From contig JBAJFG010000234.1 of NCBI GenBank assembly GCA_037903475.1, forward strand, positions 496,001-560,000: a stretch of 64,000 nucleotides of DNA, read 5' to 3'. Source of the stretch: Ancylostoma caninum (taxonomy: Eukaryota > Nematoda > Chromadorea > Rhabditida > Ancylostomatidae). The notes under the pieces were generated by a model that was not told the DNA's origin, did not search any database, and saw only the letters and a program-made list of their open reading frames with translations. The position numbers and the translations under genes were made by a program. Positions 1 to 12,413 of the stretch are shown one piece after another (positions within the stretch are counted from its first letter, which is position 1; every line of letters starts with the position of its first letter).

Positions 1-310
1 GACTTTCAAATGTTTTCCTAGCGTTTTCAATCATTTCTTCGGAGTTGTCTACTCCAACCACTTCGGAAGCGCCATTTTCGAGTATTTCGCGACCAATGTG
101 TCCTTAACGGAGACCTTTGTATAGTAGGTTGCGATAAGATTTATTGTCTGAGGTGATTCTACCTGTGCCGCAGCCAACATCGAGCACCCTTTTCTGTTTT
201 GTGACCTGCCAGTTTTCCAAAGCTCGTTCAACTGTCGAAGCAACAATATGCTCCTTTCCGATCCACTTTGATTGAGCACTCGAGTAAGCTGCAGAAGGGA
301 AGGACGACAT
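1..310 (-). CDS. Class I SAM-dependent methyltransferase, N-terminal part (truncated by window edge)
   Basis: Two minus-strand exons are visible, 163-310 and 1-103, joined by a 59-bp intron (104-162; GTAGAA donor, GTTAAG acceptor). The splice keeps frame and creates the glycine-rich SAM-binding motif I (VLDVGCGTGHIG), followed about 20 residues later by the acidic end of the second strand (VVGVDNSEEMI), the usual ribose-binding position of Rossmann-fold methyltransferases. The model starts at the ATG at 310 with MSSFPSAAYSSAQSKW. The catalytic and substrate-binding parts lie outside the window, so the substrate cannot be named. Reading through the intron gives a stop soon after, which supports the splice. 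The family is secure; the specific function is unknown. Confidence 0.75.
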
Positions 311-429
311 CGATCATGAAAACTAAAATTATAAATGTAAAAAAAAACGATGATGATGGATCTGCAGTAGTTGTGTAGGTAGAAACTGCAGTAATTTCTG
401 TTATGCAATATTCTGGGCGTTGTGCTCAA

Positions 430-1117
430 TTGAACAACGGGCTAATACGCAACAAAATCGAGAAAAAAGTGTTTCGACAACTTTTGAGAAGAAAACATCC
501 ATCCCGGTAAAAGACAACTTTTTCATATCTGCTACTTGCAATCACTCTACTGTTTGTTTGAAAATTGCAAGGCTGGTGTTATTTTCGAGATAAAAAGGAA
601 CTTACTTTTTGGTAAATTTGATGATTATCCTTTTCCCCTCACCTGAGCAAGAAGAAAAGCGCAGCATTAGCTGGCCGATGGAAACAATAGGCGTGTATAT
701 TTCCAATCTATATCAATTCCTCTTTTTTCCCAGTACATAGTTGAAACTAGAGATATTTGGCAAAATTTCTCAAAAGCCGAAGCAGTTGCAGTTTGAGCTT
801 ACAAGTCAACCTGAGAAATGGCCCATTGACTCCGTGCTTATGTTAAGCCGGTGTAAGCAAGCACCCACGGAGCCTCAAAAGTTTTAAATTTGGTGCAATA
901 GCTCAGTTTACATGAAAGTTGCGGCAGAAAATTCTACAATTCTACGCCAACACAGCTTTTAATCATGTCTTATTCGCCGCTACTGTATACATACAGGTTT
1001 CTGAAAAGTGATGGCGCGTATTATTAATAATATTTCTCTCCAGCTAGCCACAATTATTTTGTGCTTGCTGTTGTTTATGATGCACAACTATGTATGTATA
1101 TGACTATTAATTCAGAC
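430..1117. other. Intergenic stretch without visible gene
   Basis: AT-rich sequence with no open frame showing codon-like composition on either strand. It would hold the promoter side of the minus-strand methyltransferase gene, but no distinct motif can be assigned. Confidence 0.5.
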
Positions 1118-1893
1118 AATGGAGCGGGCTGACTGCGGTAGCAAAGTGTGTTCCGCGGGCTGACCGCGGTACCATGACATGCGGAACGGGCTGACCGCGT
1201 ACAGAGAGCTGGCTGACCGCGGTCCTTTGTCGAAAGTTCGGCTGACCGCGGTACTGTCCGCGCGCACAATGTACGATGCAACCTTTATGAATATAGTGCC
1301 AGTGTTGAGTAGGATATAAGCGAACGATAGTCTTTGCCTGACGATGTTGAGGAAATCCAGAAGTTTCTCGCATCAATTTTTGCTGAACTAGTGGAGCCCA
1401 CCCAGATTTGCAGGCCATGGATGCTACTCTTCAGATAATTCTGGAGTGAAGCTCTCATTAAGAGAGCACCATTAATATTATGCTTCCTGTAAGTGGCTAC
1501 AAAAAGATCTCATTAAGAGAGCGGCAATAATATCATGCACTTTGTAAATGGTTACAAAAAAAAACTTTTAAGCACATAATCTGAAGAATACGAATGAATT
1601 CTGGCGATCTTGGCCTTTCTATTTTTCAAAACTATTTGGACTGCGCAACTGTCAAGAAAAAGGTGAGGTTTTTGTCTGGTATCAAATTTGATCGCTAAAA
1701 TGTCATCCACACATCATCAGTAACCGTTACTGCTGTTATCAGCACGCCACGACACCGTTTCGGCGGGCTGACCGCGGATCTTTCGCGAGCTGACCGCGCA
1801 CCGATATCTGGCTGACCGCACTTAATTATTTGGCTGACCGCGGAGTTGGCTACGGTCCGCCAAGTATTGCTACCGCGGCCAGCCCGTTCCATT
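1118..1893. mobile_element. Non-autonomous TIR element with subterminal GGCTGACCGCGG arrays
   Basis: The ends are inverted repeats of about 26 bp: AATGGAGCGGGCTGAC... at 1118-1145 matches the reverse complement of 1862-1893. Inside the left end are five spaced copies of GGCTGACCGCGG (about 1126, 1157, 1188, 1211, 1240) and inside the right end four more (about 1765, 1789, 1810, 1832), in direct orientation and embedded in otherwise AT-rich DNA. Subterminal repeat arrays of this kind are known from CACTA, hAT and Mutator elements, where transposase binds them. There is no transposase frame, so it would be mobilised in trans. The superfamily cannot be assigned because no clear target-site duplication is visible. 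Confidence 0.6.
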
Positions 1894-2136
1894 CTCTGGG
1901 TAGTTTCACGAAAAATTTCCCTAGTGAGCCTCATTGGCCTTGATAGAGGCCTTCATCTTTGTCTCAAAAAAAAACCCACGGTGCGCAACAGGGAGTCGCG
2001 ATTGGAATCTGACTACGTTGCCGCAATTCACTTGAGAATTGATGCATAATCTGAGTACGTGACATTTTTGTTCTACAGTTTCTCGTCTTTGTCTTCACAG
2101 AAGCCCTCGAATAGAGAAATTCACTGGATTCAAATC

Positions 2137-2702
2137 TACAGAGTGGTCGGAAAGTATGGGCGACACGAGAAACGCTATTTTTCCTTCGCAAGCTACAACT
2201 AGCTTGCGTTTATTATTGCGACGGGTATGCAAATACATGAAAACTCTGTTTTACAAAAAATTTCTGAGCTGGCCTTATTCGGCCTGATATAGGGCCTATA
2301 TTATAGGCCCTAATCATTAACATCTCGAAACCCACTGTGTGCCGCAGATAGTCCTCCTCTCGCTATTTCACCGAATGCGGCCTAATTTTCCGGTAATGTT
2401 GGCACTTCTTTAGCCTTGCATCGCCTAATAACCTTCGAAACCGTCAACAATAGAAATTTCGAAGAATTCATTTTTGCTGCTGTATTAGAGGCTACAGAGT
2501 TGGGGGTAACAATAAAACACTCAGAAAGACTAGCGGTCTGAACACGCTCGCATCGTCCCAGAAGACGGGATGAATCGTAAGTCAAAAGAAAGCACATTTG
2601 ATAAGGTGTCAATTTTGTGTGAAACGAAAATGTAATGAACACTTACAAATAAACATGAACAAAAGTGCCAATTAAGCGCCCATACTTTTCGGCCACCCTG
2701 TA
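2137..2702. mobile_element. Mariner-type MITE with TA-flanked TIRs
   Basis: The left end at 2137 (TACAGAGTGGTCGGAAAGTA) and the right end at 2702 are inverted copies of the consensus CAGGGTGGCCGAAAAGTATG and are bounded by TA, the target of Tc1/mariner elements. The 566-bp interior has no transposase reading frame, so this is a non-autonomous derivative. The same ends occur at 61847 and 63964, showing a family active in this genome. Confidence 0.75.
2291..2311. repeat. Perfect 10-bp hairpin
   Basis: AGGGCCTATA at 2291-2300 and TATAGGCCCT at 2302-2311 form a perfect inverted repeat around one base, inside the mariner-type MITE. It could fold as a cruciform; no function is implied. Confidence 0.7.
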
Positions 2703-3149
2703 GGCTGCAGGAGGGTCGTTCATACTTGTTAGGGAATTGGAGGACCATCGAGGTCAGACATACGCTAGTTATTTCGGTCCAATGGAACCAATCATAGTGC
2801 TCAAGAGCATATTGAGGTTCATTTGTTTCAATGGGATGAGCACCTCTCTAGAATCCATCTTGATAAATCTTCCCGTGAATTTTACAGTCTATGTCTGTGA
2901 AATCTGAGGTGTTTTCATAAATGCGGGCACTCCTCTCGAAACTATCGCAGCTCTCGGTAACGACAACGTCGTGACATCTTGCTTTATCTGGGTAGTCACC
3001 AGCTCCAACTGACGAACTGGTGGTCGCTTTGAAGACTGTGGACGACACTGACACACATTGAAATAACGATGAAAACTTTTTGATCAGTCCACACACCGCT
3101 TCGCGCGGCGCACCATAAGAGCTGCAACATTTTTTTTTCATTTCTCAGC

Positions 3150-5095
3150 CTTAGCTTTTCCTCCCCTAGATAGCTGACAAGCCGGTCGAGCGAGGCTACG
3201 TGGCGCGTCCCCAGGTGGTGGATAGGGGGCTAATCGCGGACCAAACGCGACCTTGTGCCTGCCCTGAGATGTGGGTGGTGTGCAGATTGTATCCTGCACA
3301 TCTATCCGACCAAAAGCCGAGGGTTCATGAGCCACCAAGAGACGACTGTTTTACGAGACCCTCGAGCTTATACGCCAGCGTGGAGCCGCGAGAGCCGCAG
3401 GTAATTACCAGCTCACGTCCGAGCTCGCAAAACGGTGGCAGAGAAGCGACAAAAGAAGATCTCAAGGAGAGACGAGCAGCAGTGTTGGCCGAAGCCACAG
3501 AGGCACGGAAAAGCATTCGCAGTGCCCGCCGAGACTTCGCCAATCGCAAGACCAAGATGTCCGCCCTCCAGCGCCCGGATGGAACAATTTCCTCATCAAG
3601 ACGGGTAATGGAGAAGATCATCTACTTCTACTCGGATGTCTTCGATAGCCACGTCCATTTTCCTCAACGTCATCTTAGGAAGGATGATATGTTGTCTTAT
3701 CGGTTCGCCCTTCCAAAATCCGACATGCCATCAAGCCTGTGAAGACTCGAACTGCACCGGGTCTGGAGGAGCAGCGGGACCGTGTTGCTGTACAAGAAGG
3801 GAGACTCGCAGGACAATTATCAATTGGCAATTATCGCCCCATCTGCCTACTGTCCGTCGTCTACAAGCTTTTCACGCGAGTGATCCTAAACAGGATCGAA
3901 AGGACACTAGATGAAGGACAGCCGTGCGAGCAGCCAGGGGTTCGAAAAGGATTCATTACGATCGATCACATACACAAAGTCATTAGACTCATCGAAGTAT
4001 CGCGAGAGTATAAGATGTCCCTCTGTCTCAAGTTCATCGATTTGAAGAAATCCTTCGATTCTGTTGAGACAGAAGCGGTCTTGGAAGCCCTGGGCAACCA
4101 CGGCATACCTACTCAATACATCAAGGTATTTCGTGAGCAACTTCACGACTAGGATTTCTCCATTCATGACTTTACCATTGACGTCAAGGGAGGGGTTCGG
4201 CAAGGCGATACCATGTCGGCAAAACTATTCAGCGCCACTCTCGAAAACGTCATGAGGGAACTGGAATGGGATAACATGGGAGTGCAAGTTGATGGCTGGC
4301 GAATTAACCATCTTCGCTGACGACATCGTTCTTATAACATCAACCATCAGCGAAGCGGAACAGATGCTGGACGACTTCGACGACGCGTGTGGAAAGATTG
4401 GTCTCCAACTGAATCTGACGAAGACGACGTTCATGAAGAATGGGTAGGTCCCGGATTCCCCATTCTCGCTCAACAGAACGACCATATCCGAATGCTCCAG
4501 AGCTAGGCAGAAGAAAATGAGCGGCTTGGGAGCTTACAAGAGCATCGAGGAGGTAGTGAAGGAGACGAAGAACACGAGGCTCCGTGCCCACCTATTCATC
4601 ATAACGGTTCTCCCTGCTTTGACGTGCGCCTCAGAAACCTGGGCGTTGCGCAAGCAGGATGAGAATGCGGTCAGCGTTGTCGAACGCCCCATCGAGAGGG
4701 TGATACTAGGAATAACCCGCCTCACGCAAGTGAGAGCTCGAATACGGAGTTCCACCTTCGTTAACCAGGGTCGAAGGCCAGGGATTCTGCCGCTTACGCC
4801 AAGTTGAGTAAGATTAGGTAGGCGACGCGTGATGCGTTTTAACGACAACCGTAGGACAAAAGCCGTCAGCGACTGGTCCACGGGACGTGAAGCGCACGAC
4901 GGGAAGACCACCGACCCGATGGTCATACTTCTTCATAAAGTTCTTCAAAGAGAAATGCGATGCTCTCCGTGTCCCTCGAGCGGACAGAATCCACTGGACA
5001 ACTCTGGCTCGCGAGAGGGACAAATGGAAGGATTGCTGGCGCCCGTGCGGTATTCGTGAAGATCAACGGGATTCAAGGTGATCAAGGTGATAGCT
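3150..5095 (+). mobile_element. Decayed RTE-clade non-LTR retrotransposon (reverse transcriptase remnant)
   Basis: Plus-strand frames between 3420 and 5081 together resemble the nematode RTE endonuclease-reverse transcriptase. Recognisable blocks in order are NYRPICLLSVVYKLFTRV (about 3830), the palm motif KSFDSVE (about 4045), GGVRQGD (about 4190), the catalytic FADDIVL box (about 4312) and the C-terminal TGRPPTRW / WKDCWRP tail (4900-5050). The frame breaks several times, including just before the FADD box and by a stop near 4150, so it cannot encode an active enzyme. The 3' end carries a short TGATCAAGG-like tandem tail (5075-5092), typical of RTE 3' ends. The endonuclease domain is missing or unrecognisable, consistent with 5' truncation. 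Confidence 0.85.
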
Positions 5096-5099
5096 GACA

Positions 5100-6239
5100 G
5101 CTGAATAGAGTGCGCGAATGCAGGACTTACTGTCATCTTGCTCAGACTGACCCCACCATTTCGACACATCCTATTTTACATAATCTTAGGAATCCTCCTT
5201 GTGTTTGCCCACCGGGAGGAATCCGATATTCTTTTCCTTTTGATGGTTCCTACAACCTCCATCGTTTGGTGACCTTCTGAAATGTTCTAATGAGAGATTT
5301 CAGCTTTCTCTGTACTGATGCGATGGACTCTTTAGACCGCATTGGGCCGACAATAGATTCGCGATGTGCACACCCTCGCATGACTATACGAAACTGAACT
5401 AATTGTACGTCAAAAGAAAGAATACTTGATATCATAAAACCAAGATGGATTGATACTCATGCATAAGAAAACAGAAGCGTTAAATAGGACGCCAACACTT
5501 TTCTTCCACAAATTCAACAAACACTTTTCTTTCCATGAAATTCGCAGATCGAACCTTAGGTATAAATCGTGTTGTATGATAACATTGCATATAAATGTCA
5601 GAGACGGCGTTACAGCGCACAAATGTCGGATGGAAGCTTAGCTCGAAGAAATTTTCGATCAATCACATTGTCAAAATGTATATATTATATTCGGGGCGAT
5701 GAAATGGTAAAGAAAAGAATCTAATGGTCTAATGGGGGCGCAATTCAAAAAGAACTTGTTGAGAACTGGACAACATTGTTTGTTCGTGATGATGCGGAGC
5801 TATCAGGCCAACTTTTCGCGAAACAAGCGCTACCTATTGAAACGCTGTGATAAGAAAATGAGAAAACGATCAACTATGGGAAATATATAATCACATATGG
5901 AGTCTGAAGGATTGAGTACTCCTGCCACATTACGATAGCAAAAGTAGGAAATAGAGAACATTTCTGCACTGCAATGAAGCAGCTTTTCTACAAGCTCCTA
6001 AAACGACCATTTCAAATTATCTTTATTTCCAATTGAGCATTGGCAACTGAAGCCTCGTAAACAACAAGATCTTAAAACAAGGAATGTCAACGGTTGAAAA
6101 GAATATTTCAGCAATAAGCACAGTGGAATCACAGGACGAACAGAATGGCTAGTTTATACAGGACCAGCTTGGAAGCACCTCTCTCAGCAGTGTTTTTCTT
6201 CTTTTCGATCATCGTTTCATCAGCTCTTGCGGCCGGCCG
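5100..6239. other. Intergenic stretch, no gene seen
   Basis: AT-rich DNA between the RTE remnant and the 3' end of the RING gene. It probably includes the RING gene's 3' UTR next to 6240. No coding or repeat structure was recognised. Confidence 0.5.
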
Positions 6240-9200
6240 CTAGGAGAAGACTTTCATGGAGTCACCGACACGAGTTCTACAAGCTGGACATTCAGCGATG
6301 TTCGACTCAGCATGACAGGAATCGCAGATGATCATATGACGGCATGGCAAAAACAGGACGCAAGGCTAAACACATTCGTTGAACTTGCGATTTCGCTAAC
6401 TATACATGAACATAATCATACCTTGGTGGCCAAACATATGCAGCATTCTGCACAGGTTTTTTCCCTAAGTCTGGCAATCTCTCTACGTAGTTGCTCGCTT
6501 TCATCTACAGCACGCTCCTTCTCTGCCTCTAGTCGTCGGCGTTGTTCCTCTAGACGAGGAAAAGATGCCAGCTGAAAGACCATCATTCGTTGAGAAAATT
6601 TTTGTCGAGATTTTTTGCTGCTTTTTGCAGGAACTGCTTATGATTCATGACTCTTGTGATACCACCTCAACAACTTGCAAAAAAAATTGAAAACATGCTA
6701 TATGTGCAGCACGCTGCACATATACCAAGGATAAGAGAAATTCGGTCAAAAATCTGATTTTTTTTGAATCCAACACTATGCCTTCTGATAATTTTCCACG
6801 TATCCGAAAGTTGTCCGGAGATTTCACCAGGTCACGAAGATCTACGTTCGCTTTCTCTCGTTACACGTCTAACCTCACGTGGTTAGCTTTCTAGTTTCTT
6901 CGAGAAACGGTTGTGACATGGAAGGTAAATTGAACTTGAAGAACTAAGAAGAAGAGTAAAAACGACGGCTGTCTCTGCGCACATCAATAACCTCGCTTGT
7001 CAATTAACAATGACATATAATAGTAGTCCTCGCTCCGCACTCTGCCAAATGCCTAATCCCGTGAATCCAGCGGAGCATTCTCAGCATGAAGGATCTGCTC
7101 GTGTTTCAAGGTGATGGGCCAGCATCTCTTTCTATACAGCGCAACAATACGGATTACTGTGGTAAAAATATTCGACTTTAGCTTCAACTGAATTTTTCTA
7201 CAGAAAATGACAACAGTTACCTGCTTCCACTTGCTCTTCGCAAGTTTGGCTCGACATTCAGCATCTGTTAAGGTGTTACCAACAGCTAAGATACGAAATC
7301 CGCGATACTTAAACACGGAGACCATTTGGAGTTCGAGTTATCGATGGAGATCGCACCAGGTACTTTTTCTCAGCACACAAGGTACTCTGTTTATGTTTAT
7401 GTTAATGAGACAATTTGGAGTTCGACACTATCCCGTACTGTTCGAGCAGGTCTTTCCAATTCTGACTGGAGGTGTGCTTGCGGCAACCACAACATTATCT
7501 GTACGAAAAAGCGTCCACGGTGGTCTTGACTGGTTATAACTCAATACTGTATGCACGCAAAGGATGAAGAAAAGCGGTGAAAGTACAGAGTGAGAATACA
7601 AAGCCTAGATGAACTCCTACGAGAACTCCAAACAAAAGCAATGTTCATACAGCGCTCCTGACTGAACTCGTGACATTCCTGTATAAAAGCTGCACCCATC
7701 TGACGTATATTTTGAGGATGAGCGTGTAGTGAAGCTAAATCAGTTCGCGAGATATGCTACCAATGGCCTCCTCGAAGTTAAGAAAGCCAGATGTACGGTC
7801 ATATTCTTCTCTCAATGTTGCTCAGTCTGCAGCAGCACAGCATGGATCACTTCGGCTGCGCTGCACTTTTCCTCGAAACCACTATGGTTCTGCGTTACTT
7901 CAACGATGGCGAGAGCTTTTCGGTCCAGAATTCGTTCGAAGACCCTCATTGTGCAAGGCAGCAGCGTTGTTGATGGGTACGTCATGCAATCTGCTACATA
8001 TCATTCTTCTTTTCAAGTAGATACTGATGTGCTCGTCGTCCACAATTTGGGCATCTTTCCTTCCATAATTTTGTTGAAGAAACTATTGTGTCATCATGCT
8101 CCTTCTCCTCCACCTACCTTCCAGACTTCCTATGGCGGGTTATCTGGATCGGATGATCTTCCGTTCATCACGTTTGCTAGTGCAGTTGCAACTTTCTCAT
8201 CCTGGATCGGCGACATTGATCCAAACTCTCTGTATGTCCTAGAACAAGCCATAACCGCTGTTGATGTAGATTTTCTTGAGAACCATTGATGTAGATTTTC
8301 TTGAGAACCAATCGAGAATCTTTCTTCCATTCCAGTGGGAAGGATGAATGATGCGTATAATGACCACCAAGCAGCTGGAGCATATTATGGAGACAACTGG
8401 AGCATGTAACAGCTAGTAAAACAAGGAACGACTGCGATTTAGATTTAGACTAGCTTTGGACCATGCTATACTCACCAGCTGCTCATGGTATTTCGCAATT
8501 TTCTTGTTGAACGTTTCATTCGCTTCCTTTCGTTTCTCTTCTTCAATCCGTTTTAGCTGGTATTCGTTCAAGATCTTTTCCAGCAGCGCTTCTGGTTGCT
8601 TAAATATTCCAATCATGTGTCTTCCGAAGAGTTAATGCAAGCACTAAAGGACGTACCACCTGAGAATTCCTGTTCTCGATTTCTTGAAGACGTTTAACCT
8701 TTTCGCGCAGCTGATTATCCTTCTCGTTCAATTCATTTGAAAGCGAACTGCACCTTTCTGTGAGAGTGCGAATGGACTGAAATGTATAAGAAAACAAATA
8801 GCTTTTTGTTGCTTGGGTAGTTACAATAAGAGCAAGAATGCTGTGGAGTAACTGATACCGCAGCCGGCTTCTTCAGTATGCAACACGTTTTTTGAGAACA
8901 CAATGTCGAGATTTTTGAATACACAAAGGGATACTGGTTGCCCAATTATATGACGCGGTTTTTTTTTCTCGGAAATCACGCGTCGCATACGTCCCCACAC
9001 ATTACCCTAGCTGACGTCTTGTCCTTGCAAATCTGTAGAAATTTTTTCGAACTAATGCAGGTCATTCCTTCTCCCCTTTGTGATTTTATGAATATGTTAT
9101 CAATAACCTGTGATCAGACATCATCTCTCTTGAAGGCACATCTTTGTAGTGTACTCAATAAATAAATTAATTAAATGAACAAATTGAATAAATAAAATGA

Positions 9201-9867
9201 TAAAATAAACAAATAGTTGGCATTTCTCACTTCTTCCATAGCTGCAACTTGTTGATCGTGCTGTTTCTTCCTGTGCTCGGCCAGTTCCTTCTGATCCTTT
9301 GCTTGGTGTTCATTCCGGAGATTTTCCAAAGTCTGAAACAAACCCGAAGCATAGCGCGCAACTGTGGAGCAAGAAGTTCATTTTCTACCAAACGATCAGT
9401 CACAGCTTGCAGTTCCACTATTGTCTGGCTAAGTTGTTCTTTCTCCCTTTCAGACTTTTGCAGTTCAGACTCCTAAAAATCTGTTTTGATCGGACTCGAT
9501 GCTAACGCCTTCGTATTTACAATCAAATACCACCAACCAAGAGTTCGTTCCTACCCTGTAGATCATGGAGGCGATCTTGTATTACCCGTTCGTTTTGTTT
9601 GAGCTGTTCTGCACATTGCTCCAGGTCATGAATTCGAGCCTATGACTTGATAGATCATTTGCCTGACAGTGCTAAATGATAGATCCCTGAACTACCTTGA
9701 GGCTAGCCATGTGACTTTCAGCTGCATCTTTGTCACGCTGCCTTTCTTTTTCAAATGTTGTAAGGAGCCGAGTCAGTTCCTCGGTGCGATTTGTCGATGG
9801 TGACCTAACATGGAAAGACGACGACCGAGGTACGATCCGAGGTGAACTGCCATCAATTCTTTGAGCG
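6240..9867 (-). CDS. Coiled-coil protein with C-terminal RING finger (E3 ubiquitin ligase-like)
   Basis: Phase-consistent minus-strand exons: 9696-9867, 9586-9639, 9389-9472, 9231-9332, 8660-8776, 8476-8598, then (gap with uncertain exons) 6422-6571 and 6240-6365 with the TAG stop. The middle exons encode a long charged heptad-rich coiled coil (KSEREKEQLSQTIVELQ, KDNQLREKVKRLQEIEN, YQLKRIEEEKRKEANETF). The last two join to give a complete C3HC4 RING: CCIC, PCRH, CDSC, CPAC, ending RVGDSMKVFS. Such a RING near the C-terminus normally recruits an E2 enzyme, and the coiled coil suggests dimerisation or substrate binding. The arrangement recalls LRSAM1 and IAP-type ligases, but no ortholog can be named. 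Exons between 6572 and 8475 are unresolved; candidates lie near 7235-7320, 7740-7800 and 8130-8240. The start is not placed and may lie upstream at 11074. Confidence 0.75.
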
Positions 9868-10315
9868 CTGAAAAAAGATATTGTTTTTATTCCGGCTAAC
9901 GTTGGTTTACTGCTTAAGTTACTCAACAGAACTATATTCACTATGCCAAGATTCAAAGAAGGTCGAACGTTCACACTCCAAAGAAATTGTCGTTCGCGAG
10001 AAGAAAAGGAATCCACGCGGAGGAAAAATCACTTGAAAATATCGTTGGCAGGAGAAATGCATTCAGTGGAGGTGCAGCGGACATTCCACAAGTAAAGCTC
10101 CTAGGAGCGCCGTTTGGCAGTTGTCCAGGAACAGGAGGGAGGACGAGTCTTCTCAATATTTCTCCCACAGAAGCGCCCCTTTTCAGGAAAACTCCGGTCC
10201 TGGAGACAGTCCCGACGATGCGGAAGCCCAGTATCCTCGTCTTGGCTCCGCTCCCCTAATTTGAGGCTCGAGTAAGACACAATCATTCATTGGTGATAGT
10301 TTATTGTGCTGCGCT

Positions 10316-11074
10316 TCAGTGCTCCTCCTCTGGAAGGGACACTTGGTGAGCTCGCTCGATGTTGTTAGCTAGCCAAAATTCAGGGAACTCCAAACGACAA
10401 AGTGAATGCGGACCAGTGCCGCGGCGGAACTGGTACTCTGTCTGCTGCCGGAACTTGACAAATAGAAGCGTTTCATTGTAAACTCCGCAGTAAAGCTATT
10501 GGAAAAATGAGTTCAACAACTTTTTTTCTGGATTTTCTGCCTATCTTCTTTTTGACCAAAAACCCAGTTTCTCGAACACATCCTCCTGCCTAATGAAGGT
10601 GTTTTCCGGATACAAACCGAGTTAAAATTCGTACTTTCCCACAAATTCGGCCAACTCCCCATCACATTCCACAATTGTTGCAGGGAAACCGGTTCACTCA
10701 GCCACAGTCATGATCAGTAGCAGTAACAACTCACACGCCATCGTTACAATCTACTGCGATACCATTCACGGCTGACCAGTTGGCGCGTACGGAGATGTGG
10801 TTCAAGACATCCAGCATCGCGTTCGTGCTCTCGAAGGGCAGATACAACTAAACCGGAGCGATAATCAGAGCTGTGCAGTTCAGTCGGTGGAAATTTGCAC
10901 CCACTCCTTCGTCATCCTTCTTCTGGGTCTGGAGTGCTGTAAAGATAACGTCTTCGGTGTAGCCCATATCTCTAGCTAACTTCAGTTGACTCTGAAAAAG
11001 GTTAATAATCACAGTAAATAGTGAATAATGTGGTATCGGCATACCTGCAGAGAATTGGACGACTGCTCAGCCAT
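10316..11074 (-). CDS. UBA-like domain protein, possibly the N-terminal part of the RING gene
   Basis: Exons 11045-11074 (ATG, MAEQSSNSLQ), 10905-10991 and 10737-10847 are phase consistent; a further exon 10316-10495 ends in TGA. Exons 2 and 3 join across a 57-bp intron to give LARDMGYTEDVIFTALQ...STNAMLDVLN, which looks like a UBA three-helix fold (MGY/MGF loop, later L-x-x-L helix). The last exon (YCGVYNETLLFVKFRQQTEY...) reads like conserved coding sequence but is not recognised. An exon between 10500 and 10736 is unresolved. Same strand and 0.5 kb from the coiled-coil/RING exons: UBA, coiled coil and RING in one ligase is a known combination, so one gene from 11074 to 6240 is possible. 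An open frame at 10000-10200 could be a linking exon. Confidence 0.5.
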
Positions 11075-11479
11075 GTCGGCGCTCCAGTGAAGGGATGACG
11101 ACGATTGTGCTGAAATCGTAATTCGCTTCAGCCGTTTTGGACACGAGTGGCAACATACAACTGACGCACACAACCAAAAAAAAGGAGCAGTGAACTTCTT
11201 CCAAGTACGAGGGAATTACGGCACATAAGCCGCTGTACTCCGAGTTGTGGTGAACGTGGAATCGGATTCCAGTTCCGTGTCTGTCCTTAACATTCAAGGG
11301 CAACACACACCACCCTCAGCAATCGGAGTATAACAAGGCATTAAATCAGTAGCCACTACTGGACTGTTACATGGTTTCCCGCTGTACCAAAATACCTTTC
11401 AGTTAGAAGCAAAATAATAGCAATAATGGGATTCATGAACGTTCCCGGGAATGTTCTGAGCTTTTGGTTCATTTAGGTC

Positions 11480-12413
11480 CAGGACTAGTTCCTCGGACAA
11501 TGTGATGTCAGATGAGGAAGATCAAACGCCGGCAAAGAAAAAGCGCGAAATCCAGGATCGCAACTAACACGGGCGGGAAAACTCAGGATAAAAGGGGAAA
11601 ATCCCCTCGTCGCCGAGGCAGAGCGTGGCAAACACCTGGGGCCACCAAAATCCAAAGTCTCAACTACATCTTGTTCAACTCTGTTGTTCCTTTATTCTTC
11701 TCTAATAAATGCTTTATTGGTTCCCTGTTCCCCAGCACATTCAATAGAACTCGCTTTCGGCTGATAGTGAAGTATTTTGCTATCTTCAACATTATTTGTT
11801 ATGTCTGACAGAGAGGAGACATTCGGACACGAAATAACGAAACACCCATTTTATCAGGAAAACTCTTTAGCTTTGGAACGGTGGGTTGATCATTACGTTC
11901 CACTAAACTGGCATATTGCGCGAGCTCAGTTCCACAGCGATGGGACAGGGATGGACTGTGAAACAGAGAGTGAAGTTGGGAAGCGTCAAAGCCAACTCAC
12001 TTTGACTTTCGGTACTCGAACGAACGCTTTTGCGACCTGTGGCAGAATTCAAGAACGTTCTCATGAACGTAATGATCTACCCACCATAGTGGACGAGTTC
12101 TCCCGATGAGATAGGAATTCCCTGCCCGAATGGCTCGCATCAGTCAGACACAACAAGTTATGTTGAACAAAGCAAATATTTCACTTTGTTCGAGGACCTA
12201 ATCCCGGTCCTGAATGAGCGAGAACCTTCCCCGAAACATTTAGGAATCGCACCAGATGACTGGCGCTTGGCCGAAATCAGGTCTGGACTACATAAAGCAT
12301 GCTTGAAAATTTTTCAGGTAGTGGTTTGTTCACCGGAGGATTTGTTTGCCCGCACGAGCGCTCGCGATGCATTGCTGGCCACAATTCCAGTAGATCACCC
12401 CGGATTCGATTGA
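11480..12413 (+). CDS. Hypothetical coding region (weak)
   Basis: After a TTTAG acceptor near 11476 the plus strand reads a short acidic/basic nuclear-protein-like stretch (MSDEEDQTPAKKKRE) and then, in another frame, GKSPRRRGRAWQTPG. Open frames at 11777-12109 and 12118-12413 follow; the second includes YFTLFEDLIPVLNEREPSP and ends in a TGA stop. Junctions were not resolved and no family is recognised. It could be the 3' part of a real gene, a pseudogene or chance. Confidence 0.3.
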
